Assembly (NCBI RefSeq): GCF_030867145.1
Contig: NC_134414.1
Location: forward strand, 22,152,518 to 22,216,517
Direction of reading: 5' to 3'
Length of the DNA stretch: 64,000 nucleotides
DNA from: Opisthocomus hoazin
Lineage: Eukaryota > Chordata > Aves > Opisthocomiformes > Opisthocomidae
Positions within the stretch are counted from its first letter, which is position 1; every line of letters starts with the position of its first letter. This document shows, one piece after another, positions 38,391-48,275 of the stretch. Below the pieces are notes generated by a model, which worked only from the letters and a program-made list of their open reading frames with translations, was not told the origin of the DNA and did no database searches. Made by a program: the position numbers and the translations under genes.

Positions 38391-39132
38391 TGTCACAGTT
38401 TAACCCCAGTAGGTAGTTCAGTACCACACAGCTGCTCATTCACTACCCCCTGGTGGGATGGGAGAGAGAATCATAAGGGTAGAAGTGTGAAAGAAACGTG
38501 TGGGTTGAGATAAAAACAGCTTAATAGGTAAAGCAAAAGCTGCAGACACAAGCAAAGCACAACAAGGAATTCATTCACTACTTCCCATTGGCAGGCACAT
38601 GTTCAGCCATCTCCGGGAAAGCAAGGCTCCATCACACACAATGATTACTTTGGAATGCTAACACCATAACACACACACACACCAACCAGCCAACCAACCA
38701 ACCAACCAACTAACCAACCAACCAACCAACCAACCAACCAACCAACCAACCTCTCCCCTCCCCTCCCCTCCCCTCCCCTCCCCTCCCCTCCCCTCCCCTC
38801 CCCTCCCCTCTCCTCCCTTCCCCTCCCCTCTCCTCCCTTCCCCTCCAGCTTTTTATTGCTGAGTATGTTGTCAGACGTTATGGGACATCCCTTTGGTCAG
38901 CTGGGGTCAGCTGTCCCAGCTGTGTCCCCTCCTGACTCCTTCTGCACTGCCTGCCTACTCACTGGCAGGGTGGTAGGAGAAGCAGAAATGGCTTTGATGT
39001 TGTGTGACCATTGTTAAGCAATAACTAAAACATCCCTGTGTTATCAACGCTGTTTTAATCATAAATCCAAAACATAGACCCATACAAGCTACTATGAAGA
39101 AATTTAACTCTATCCCAGCCAAAACCAGCACA
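38391..39132 (-). mobile_element. ERVL-like LTR, 5' LTR of the decayed provirus, with microsatellite expansion
   Basis: It begins TGTCACAGTTTAACCCCAG and ends AAAACCAGCACA, with TG...CA ends. On the minus strand it starts TGTGCTGGTTTTGGCTGGGA, followed by AGAGTTAAA, and carries the GGTCAGTTGG-type segments typical of avian ERVL LTRs. An (AC)n-(CCAA)n-(CTCCC)n expansion interrupts it at 38665-38845. Confidence 0.8.
38665..38845. repeat. Compound microsatellite AC / CCAA / CTCCC
   Basis: An ACACACAC run starts near 38670, a CCAA run covers about 38681-38751 and a CTCCC/CCCCT run about 38752-38845. The tract replaces the short sequence found at 37078-37115 in the sister LTR. Confidence 0.93.
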
Positions 39133-42100
39133 CGAGAAGTGGTCAGTGCTTTTTTAGTTACCTCATTAAGCATCTGGGTTTTAGTAAAAAGCTTATGACA
39201 GCAACAGCCAAAGCCTCCGTAGCTGTGAAAACAGGAGTTACTGAGAATCAATATGGCCAAACACTCGGCTTTTATTTAGGGACCTAGATGGGATTGCCTC
39301 CCTCTTTATTAGCAACATTCTAGAAGTGAATCAGTACTTAAGACTAAATTACAAGACTACACCTGCAATGCACCTGAAGACAAATTGCACCAAGTGAGAA
39401 AAAACCTTCACAGAGATGAATTAAATTAATTGAGATGATCAGATATTCTAGGCACAAAAGAGGGGTGGGCTGTTCTGTAGTGGTTGCTTTGACAAAGAGG
39501 CTCTTGGCCTGCTGTCCTGTCACTGTACATCGGACTGAGGCCCAGTCAGAAGAGGTGTTTTCAGCAATGCTCCATAAAGTGCTAATGATATTTGAATAAG
39601 GTGCCTGTATGAAACTTCTGAAATCTTCGTATGAAGAAAGCCGTGGTCCTTACTAACTAATAAACTGCTTGCTGCCCTTTGTCAGCAAATGCTCGCTTGC
39701 TGTTGGCAACATGCAGGAGGGAGACAGCACTATCTGTATCTGTGCAGGCTAACGCCTCCCTGCAGAAAAACTCACTGAGCCTTTGGGCTAACAAAATGTT
39801 CCACTTGCCCAATCTGAAACCATTGGGTGAAAATAACTACAGGAGATGCACCATTATCTACCCAATGGCACTAGAGGTTTAGTGGACCCTGGGTGGGTTA
39901 GGACCAGTAGCATTTTATGCCTCTCAAGAGAAGGTCACCATGGGCTGGGAGGTTGCCATAGCAGGGTAAGTCATGTCACCTGTCCAGTCGTAGTAGAAGT
40001 GATGCTATCTGGTGAGTGAGCAATTTGTTGGGTGGGGGAATCTCTGTTAACATATAGAAAGTGCAACATCAGGCAACAGTCGGATCTGTTATTTGTATGT
40101 GAGCATGACTACAAACAAGGTGAGCAGGTCCTGAACTGCCTATGGACCAGCTGCGTAGCTGTGATTTACACCAGCTGGAAGGACCTGAGCTGGGCAGGGC
40201 AAGTAGTAACCATTTGGTCTCTGCTTCAGGGAAAAGTCGTGCCAGGAATGTAGATTTGGGCAGTCACTTAAGATTAAACGTGGAGAAATACTAACTGTGC
40301 TGTAAATTCCAATGACAAAAGGAAAATGTGTGGAAGTATAACAACATAAACATAGGCTGTGTGCCCTCAAAGTGACCTGCTCTTTGAAAAGGTGTTGCCT
40401 TTTGCCATCAGAAAAAGATCATCACACAGTGGCTACATCAAAAACGCCATAAAGAAAGGAAAAGGCACATTGGTCAACAGTATCTGCAGAGATAGAGTAA
40501 TTCAGATCATAACAGAGGGGAAAAAGAGTTTCACTGTTCTGATCTATTCTTAATATGTCAAAATGATTTAACAGAGAGTTTAATTACATGAAGGAATGAA
40601 GAGCATATTCCTCTTTCTTAAGAAAGAAAGGTTACTGATGAGATGCAGCCAGGGGAGCATGCCACACTAAGAAAATAACCTTTGCTAAAACACTTGGGAG
40701 AACAGAACTACAGTTTGAACTCTGCCCATTGAAAATAAGATTAAAGATTATTGCTCATTATAACTGCACGGTAAGAAAACAGAAGAACTTGTGTTGATAT
40801 TCTCAGGGCTAAACAATGGTTTGCAGAATTAGAGATTGAGGCTTCTGTAAGTTAGTTTTATGGCAGTGAGGACAAATCTACATGGCTACAGACCAAGCAT
40901 ACCTGTTGAGTCTCTGTATGTGTGAACAAATAAGTTGCACCCACAATTTAGCAGATTGATTCCTAAATTTGGCATATGAATTTTGCTAATTCCATTTTGA
41001 ATATTTTGCAGAACTTTAGGTGGTGTAGTAAAGCAGTGTCAGTGAAGAATTAGGAGAGAAAATACTGACAATTAAATAAGCTTCAGAACAAGCTATGAAA
41101 ATTGCATAGCACAACCTGCACAAGATGTTTCAGAAAGAGCACCTACGTCTCTCTGATCTCCTGTACTGCTTGCGATGTGCCTTAGTGCACACAAAAGTAC
41201 GCTTTACTGCATTATTTGCGTCTGCTGTCAGTCTCTCAAAAGCCAGGTGCCACAAACCAGATACAGGAATGTTTAGCTCCATCCTCCAACCTTACCCAAA
41301 GGAGGCAAGAAGCTCTAGAAATAAAATGTGTCCTCTGTGTCTACCACGTAACTCACACAACCTGCTGGTACAGCTATGCTGCGGGGCAGTTGCAAACCTG
41401 TAATTTCCTCCTGCAGATGAAGCCCCTGGGACGATTTACAGAGCACACAATTGCAGTTGCTTTGGCTTCCTTTCAGCATTTCTAATCAGATCCTGTCCAT
41501 GTTTAGCACACATCCGCTTTGTGCAGCACCAGGAGCACAGTCTCTGATGGCCTGAGGCAGAATTTCTAATTTGTCCAAATAACATTCAGCATAAGATCCA
41601 TATGATAATTAATTAGCTGTCATTAAAGCAAGAGATACCTGTGATGTCTCTGACATTTATTAAAGCCTTTTCATGGATTTTTAATCACAGTATTGCCATG
41701 GCAAGATTTCATTTTATTTAAAACAAATGTTGTGCCTTGCAAAATGTTTTAGGGCGGTGTTTTTTCCAGATTCCTGAGAGTCAATCCTAATGATTGTTTC
41801 TCTCTCTCAGTAGTTTAGTAAAATGATTGTGACAGCAGCACTATGATTCAAATTGTCCCCAGATCAGGAGCCTCATGCATCTCAGACACAAATGTCTGGG
41901 TTTGCTTAAGCTTTGGTACAGACATTAGGCAGCATTACTACACCAGAACATTCACTCCCCAGAAAACGCATGGGACCAAGGGTCTCTGAAATAAGAAGTG
42001 AGAATGTAAAATACGGAAAGAAAAGTGGGGGGAGGGTGGGGAGCAGGGGAAAGGGGACGAAGGACCAAAATCAACCACCTCAGAGAGAAAAACAGGAACA

Positions 42101-45100
42101 TCAGATTTTCCAGAAATGCAAACTCCTGATTTAAAGCACAACAATTTTGAGATCTACACTTATGTAGATCTGATATGAATCAAGAAGGGTTTGACTTTTT
42201 ATGAGAAAAATGAAGGGTTATCCTGTTGCATGTTTCAATGACTTGAACACCAGTTTAAAAAGCTCATTTTTAAGCAGGATCTGGGGATTTGAGACCAGAT
42301 CTTCAGTGATATTTGGGTATGAAACTTTGACTGAAATCATCAACAGTGAAAGGAAAGGGAAGGAAGCCGAGCAGTTGGCTGTAGGACTCCTCAACCCTCT
42401 CAAAGACTGGTGGGAGTAAGAGGGGCCTGAGAACTGTGTTTTCTAGACCCAACTCCTGACTGGTGAAGACAGGGCATGTTTAAGATGTCTGCGGTGCATG
42501 GGGCAAGTGTTGGGCTATTCCAGAGAGCAGAGGATAGACTTTGCAGGAAGTTTAAACAAGGTATTTTGTGCTATTTCTTTCCTATCAAACTCTCTCAAAT
42601 TTCCCTTTGGGAGGTCCTATGTTCACACAACAGAAAGTGAATACAGACATGAGTTAATACCTCCTCACTACTAAAGTCAAAGCGGTTGCTCTCCATCAAG
42701 GGAAAAAACATAGCCACAAGACCAACTTTAGCTCATGACCTGTCACAGCATGTTAGCACTCTTCAGCTTTTTAACATGGCATGGCAAAGTAAGATGCTAA
42801 TTGCAGTGGCAAGATAAGGGGAAGAAACATATCAAAGCACATATATACTTTCTACACATACATTTTCACCTTCACACAATAGTTTTTTTCAAGCCTTTCC
42901 TGATCCAGTTTTTTGTTCTGCACTACAGTATCTGAACTTTACAGGTTAACCATATCTCTCACATGCATCATAACAGCTTCAGCGCTGCTTGACTTTATAG
43001 TATCATTACTTTACAGCTTATAGCTTGCACTTGATCACTACCCAAAACCAATCCTCCTAAGTAAGCCCAAGCACTGTAACTTTACAGAAATGCTATGTCT
43101 TCAGGAGGGATATTTTTCTAACAAGCAAAATAACTATAATCTTTTCTTGGTAAAGAACTAGCTGCTGAATATATCATCCTACCCACATTTCATTCACTTA
43201 CGTTGAATGGTATAGGCCTCCCAATGAGCTAGTTTCTTCTACTTGCGCTTCTGCAGAGCTGAAAACCTTTTAAGGGCTGACACCTAGCAAGACCCCATTT
43301 CAAGAAACAGTGCTATTTCAGTCAGCTAATCTGTATCCCTTGCCACACAAATAATTCCCAATGGTATTTCTTTTGGTGGTAAAATGAAGTGGCAACTCCT
43401 AACAAGATCAGGAGATAAGATATCAAACTACATAATCTCTTTTAGCTCAAGGGGCTCAGACTTTTTGTAAGTGCTTTAGTCCATCACCAGGACTAGATAA
43501 TTTTGCTACTTGAAAACCCCCGCAGAAGAGCTCTTCCTACCTGACGTTTGCCACATACATACACACACATAAGGATTACTCGGGCAAAAACTATATGAGT
43601 GAATAAAAATGACATAAAAGTGACAGGTCATTCAGATGATGTGCTCATAGGCTACTATAGGTGCTACTTGGAATAGTGATACGGATTTTAACATGATAAC
43701 TTGAAAAATTTCACTATTCTTAAAATTTGGTACAGTGATGAAGTAACATTAATGTGATAAGGCAAATGCAATTTAAAGTTAACAGAGACAATAGTCTCCT
43801 AGATAATATAGTTTATGTTACAGAACCAGGCTTTATCTTTGCTTTTAGATAAGGAAACAGGCAAAATATATCCTGCAGTATCTTCTGCTTTGTTTGCAGA
43901 ATCCCTTGATGCAAAGTGCTTGTTTAAAATCATGTATTGCAATGCTGATTTCTGTGATTCTCAGCAGGATTTAGGGCTTCAAAGTCTGAAAACTCTACAG
44001 GGGAATTTTACTTTTCCAGTGCCTTCTTTATATGAACTGGTTGGTCGACTTCTGTTAAATAAAAAAAAAAGGAAAAGGAAAAGAATAAGACTTAAACACA
44101 AGCTTTAGAAAAATGTAAACCCTAGAAGGCAAACCAAGCAAGAGTTTCAGTAGAGTAACACAGACATATGTTCAAAGAGGACATTATAATGCTCTGGTTT
44201 TGCTTCAAGCTCGGCATTCTTCCTTTCTCACCCTTGCAGCTGCATAAAGTAGCAAATATGGGAAAAAAAGTCAACACTGGCTCTTTTTCAACTCTGTTTC
44301 TTATAAGCTGTTTTCAGTGACAGACTGGCAGCTCCTCTGTGCTTTCCTAAGAGCCTAGAGATGCCTTTTCTCTGCGTTTGGCTGGCAGGTGCAGCAGAAC
44401 CCATTCTGGCAGAAGGTATCAGAAGCAGTGGTTGCTCTGCCAGAGGGCTCCTGTGAGCCCTGGGACTAGGAGTGGGTCTCAGCAGCCAGCTCTGCACAGG
44501 CCTTTCACCACCTGTGGGCCCAGGGGTGGACACCAGCCACCCCAGTCATGGGTACGAAGCTCGGAAGTGCAGAGGAGCCCCCCAGGCGGGGGGCAAATCC
44601 TGAGGAGCACAGCATGGAGACCAACCGTCCTGTTCGAGCTGCCAGCACTCTGCAGCTGCTAGCACCGAGCTGGGGGCTGTGGCAGTTTGCCTGTTCAGCA
44701 GGGCTGGATAAGGCTGCGACAGGGAAGGTGCTCACCAGCAAAGGTTCAACAGCTCAGCATCTCCGTTACCGTGCAAGGCGGAGCAAGTATTGGACAGTCA
44801 ATGCTTGCTCACAGGCTGCAGTCCTCGCACATCTCCTTGGTTCATTGATGTGTCAGCCTCTCCCTAGTCGTCTGAGACAGCAGCCTTATTGTTATGCTGA
44901 GCTTTCATCCCACTGCTCTTCCTCTTGCTCTGAACGTGCTTTCAGTGGGTAGGGTGAGGTCCAGCTGCCGTTACGCTCTGCTGAACTTACAAATGCCTCG
45001 TATTTAATTTGCCTGCTATTTTTTCTCAGGCATTGACACAGTTTCTTTTATTTCTTTCTGAGTCATGGAAGAGGCTATGAAGTAAACCTTGTACTGCAAT

Positions 45101-45207
45101 GACTGGGGCATGGAGTGTGACTGGGAGGCAAGGTCTGGACAAACATTGTATCTTCTGTCTTTTTAGTAGGAGGCAAATTTGAATTTTCTGAATTCACAGA
45201 GTTGTAG
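39133..45207. other. Non-coding stretch, no supported gene
   Basis: AT-rich to about 44.2 kb, then a GC-richer patch at 44290-44960 with scattered CpG and overlapping open frames on both strands. None has a recognised motif. A short hairpin lies at 42150-42171 (AGATCTACA, CTTA, TGTAGATCT). Confidence 0.45.
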
Positions 45208-45804
45208 TGATGTGGGGAATTGAAAATTAGTTCGATTTTGCTATAGCTTTAGTTTAATTTTGTTATATAACTTTGCATCTATGTTAAAGTAAGAGTTAAA
45301 CACTGTTATTCAGTTTAGTTCTGTTCTTTGTAATCTTGCTAACAAGGACTGTTGTGGCTCAAATGTAGCTAACAAGGACTGCTCGTGAGACAGAAGAAGA
45401 GAAACAAGGACTGATAACCAGAACTTTGTTGTCCGTAAAGAAGCAACTCTCTAGCTGAAACTGTTTCTATGGTTTAGGACTCAGCCAACACAGACAACTC
45501 AGGAATTTTTGAGCCAAAGGTGAAAGCACACAGAGAGGAAGACTACGAGTCTTCATCCAGAAGACCCCCACAGACGACCACCAGACGACACTGCGCACGT
45601 GCTAAAGGGAGGTGGGGTATGATAATGAATTCCTAGAAATAATTACAATAGTCCAGCCTACTTAGATAAGCTTTGTAATAAATAGGTGCATGGTTTGTGA
45701 CTCGGTGTGCAAGTTAGGAGGAGCGAACCCCCATGCACCCGGTGCCGCAATAAACATACCTGCTTTATAACTCTCTGAGTTGTGAAGTTTGATTCCGCAC
45801 GTCA
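45208..45804 (+). mobile_element. Solo LTR with 4-bp target-site duplication
   Basis: The element starts TGATGTGGGGAATTG and ends TTCCGCACGTCA, with TG...CA ends. It is flanked by the direct repeat GTAG at 45204-45207 and 45805-45808. A polyadenylation signal (GCAATAAACATACC) lies near 45748, about 55 bp before the right end, as in an R-U5 layout. No internal sequence is attached. A 4-bp duplication fits gamma-like (ERV1) elements. It sits about 0.9 kb upstream of the RNF213-like promoter, in the same orientation. Confidence 0.8.
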
Positions 45805-46194
45805 GTAGCTTCATATGACCAAACACCAGGCTATAAATGTCTAATTTCAATAGACACCTGGGTCCCCCACGGAGCATCCCAGGCACCACATCACCCACTG
45901 TGGGTGAGGATGAGCTGGGTCACCCACTGAGCCTGTCCAGGGCTGTCAGTCAGGACCTCGAGGGATCTGCAAGGGAGGCTGCAGATCAGGTCTCCCCACA
46001 GCAGCCTGAGGATTGCCCATGAGCAGCTCCAGAGCCTACTGCCCTCCTGATGGCAGCCCTGCTGGCAGCCTTGGGCACGTTCTTCAGCTGGCATTATTCC
46101 ACTGTGCTGGGCAGTGTGGCATTGAGCTCTGGCTGTCAGCCCCATGTGCAAAGACAGAAGGCCATGGCTGGCATCTAGAGCGTCCATTGGGCCA

Positions 46195-46560
46195 GGGAGG
46201 GTCTGAGGGATCTACGGAACTAAGACACATCAATGATATCTGGGGACTTGTACAGAAGGACCATGCAGGACATGTGGCAGGAACCTCATGTTCCTGGGGA
46301 CAGCCAGAGCTGGGGAGGGGGGGTGAGGGGGAGAAAGTCCCCAGATCCCTGGAGGCACAAGGGTGGTTGTAGGGCTGAGACACCTCAAGGGCCCCTGGGG
46401 CACAGAGGGATATGTATGTGGGGCGAGGGAATATCCATGGGATAAGGATTCCTAGGGCCACTGGAGGATCTGTGGGGCAGAGACACCAGTGGGATCGCTG
46501 GGGAAGCCAGGGAAACGGGGGAGAGGGGTGAGATCTGTGGGGCTGAGGCACCCACATGTT
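46195..46560. repeat. Degenerate GC-rich minisatellite-like repeat
   Basis: Loosely repeated units of the form GATCTGTGGGGCAGAGACACCA recur near 46208, 46366, 46467 and 46531, with spacing of roughly 60-160 bp. The units are diverged and the register is irregular. The repeat lies just upstream of the promoter block. Confidence 0.5.
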
Positions 46561-46723
46561 CCCTATGCTGGAGAAGCCCAGGGCTGCCCATGGCGTGGCA
46601 GGGCAGTCACACACCCCGGGGGGGCCCTTAACCCTCTGTGGGCCATGGCTTGTTTTCTTGCAGAGGAATTTCCTCCTCCACCCTGTGATGGGAAATAAAC
46701 TGTGCTCCACCGCCTCTTGACCA

Positions 46724-46740
46724 TTTCTTTCACTTTCGCC
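46724..46740 (-). promoter_or_regulatory. Interferon-stimulated response element (ISRE)
   Basis: The plus strand reads TTTCTTTCACTTTCGCC. The minus strand gives GGCGAAAGTGAAAGAAA, a perfect GAAANNGAAA core (46728-46737) with a third GAAA half-site at 46724-46727. In vertebrates this motif binds ISGF3 and IRF factors. It lies about 50 bp upstream of the TATA box and about 80 bp upstream of the predicted start of transcription. Confidence 0.8.
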
Positions 46741-46744
46741 TGAT

Positions 46745-46753
46745 TTCTGGGAA
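46745..46753. promoter_or_regulatory. GAS-type STAT site
   Basis: TTCTGGGAA is a perfect TTCNNNGAA palindrome, the consensus for STAT dimers in gamma-interferon-activated sites. It lies 7 bp after the ISRE block. Confidence 0.65.
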
Positions 46754-46778
46754 ATGGTAGCAGGCAGACCCAGGCGAG

Positions 46779-46785
46779 TATAAGA
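46779..46785 (+). promoter_or_regulatory. TATA box of the RNF213-like gene
   Basis: TATAAGA in a GC-rich setting, 26 bp after the GAS site. It would place transcription initiation near 46805-46812. Confidence 0.6.
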
Positions 46786-46807
46786 GGAGGTGACAGCCCC
46801 AGCTCGG

Positions 46808-46841
46808 TGGGGAGATGCACCTGAGGCGGCCACAGCACAAG
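46808..46841 (+). other. Predicted non-coding first exon, RNF213-like gene
   Basis: The left end is set only by distance from the TATA box. The right end is a good donor, AAG|GTAGGG at 46842. The exon would join the acceptor at 48154. It contains an ATG at 46815 that opens a 9-codon frame ending at a TGA just after the exon 1-2 junction. Confidence 0.5.
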
Positions 46842-47264
46842 GTAGGGGCTGGGGCAGGTCCTCCTGGCTTTGCTCAGGCCTTTGCAGACTTTAAATCCAA
46901 GGGAAGCGGGAGGCTTTGGGTGGATGTTTCTGTGGGTGCTTTCCCCTCGCAGGAGACCTGTGTCAATCCCGGGGCTGCACCTGCTCTCTCCCAGCCAGCT
47001 TGGCCCCGGGGCTCACCATGCAGAGCCTCAGCTGCCCCCGAGCTGCCGCCTCCAGGCTTTGGTCTGCAGGCTGCCCAGCGGGGCCGAGGGAGCCTCCGCG
47101 TCTGGGTGAGGGCAAGGGGAGACCATCCCCGCCTCGGGTTCCCCCGTCACAATTCATGATCCGGCCAGTCTCCCCGTGCACCTGAGGCAGAGGCAGAAGG
47201 GTTTACAGGGCTGTTCAAAATGTGCTGCTCTTGCCCTTTCCTGCATGGCAGGAAAAATAATACT

Positions 47265-47575
47265 TGGAAGGAAAGGGGAAAAATTGTCTTTTGAGTGTAG
47301 TGATAAGACAAGGGGTAATGGCTTGAAACAAAAAGAGGGTGGATTTAGCTTACATATAAAGAAGAAATCATTTGCTATGAGGGTGGTGAAACACTGGCAC
47401 AGGGTGCCCAGAAAAGCTGTGGATGCCCCCTCCCTGGCAGTGTTCAAGGCCAGGCTGGATGGGGCTTTGGGCAACCTGGTTTAGTGGAAGGTGTCCCTGC
47501 CCATGGCAGGGGGGTTGGACAAAATGATCTTTATGGTCCCTTCCTACCAAAATCATTCTATGATTCTATTGATTG
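47265..47575 (+). mobile_element. CR1 LINE 3' fragment in intron 1
   Basis: The stretch ATAAGAAGAAATCATTTGCT, then GAGGGTGGTGAAACACTGGC and the peptide VKHWHRVPRKAVDAPSLAVF mark the CR1 3' tail. The GGGTTGGACAAAATGATC motif follows, then the terminal repeat ATTCTATGATTCTATTGATT. It has the same orientation as the host gene. Confidence 0.92.
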
Positions 47576-48154
47576 TCTTCTAGTTCTTCTGTTTTGGCAG
47601 AAAAAACAAAACTGCAAGCATGGGAAAGGGATTGAGCAGGTTTTAAGGTTTTAGACACTAAGCTGCAGAGAGAGATGAGCAATGCACAATATAGCTGAGA
47701 GCAGTATTAGCAAGGAGGAAGGAGAGGACACCAGAAAAGGTGTGAAACAGTGCACAGAGAGAGACTCCAGGACAGAAACTTCAGTTGTTTTTCCTTTGCT
47801 TTCACAAAGCGGAGCTGGACTGGGCTGAACTGTGTTCGAAAAATGCAGTTCCTCAAAACGCACCCATGAAGTTGCATTTCAAGGAGAGGATGTAAAAAAC
47901 ACCCAATTTTTACCATGCTCCTAAGCATTTTCAGAGGTGTTGGCAAATCCCTATGTGGCTTGAAGAGGGGTTTGAAACCAGTGGGGTTGCAACCACTAAA
48001 CAAGATTCTCCTCATTGCGTGGCGGGGGAGGGGAGGTAGAATGAGCAGACCTGGGCTTCTCAGACTTATCTTTGTGATCTTTTAACCTTTCCTTTAGACC
48101 TTTAGCTTTGAAGTTGCAAGTCTCATTGCTGAAGTTTTCTCCTTGGCTGCCCAG

Positions 48155-48275
48155 GTTTGAGCTGCTGCAATGGAGAGTGCAGCGAGTGACAGAGAGAATG
48201 ACAGCACAGAGAAACCTCATCCTGTGCCTCTGTCTACCCAGGAAGACAGAACCAACCAGCTACACCAGAAAGCAG
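48155..48275 (+). CDS. RNF213-like exon 2, contains start codon
   Basis: Acceptor CTTGGCTGCCCAG at 48154, 15 bp of 5' UTR, ATG at 48170. Encodes residues 1-35, a polar sequence rich in S, E, T and Q ([11 protein letters not shown]...). Donor AG|GTAACA at 48276, phase 1. The peptide itself is not diagnostic. The call rests on phase continuity and position. Confidence 0.6.

Noticed and set aside
38681..38845. Regular spaced repeats as a CRISPR array
   Set aside because: They are continuous 4-bp and 5-bp microsatellite units with no spacers, in a vertebrate LTR.
46084..46833. 249-residue minus-strand open frame
   Set aside because: It lies in GC-rich repeat-like sequence and overlaps the promoter block on the other strand. 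The proline- and serine-rich reading has no recognised motif or splice support.
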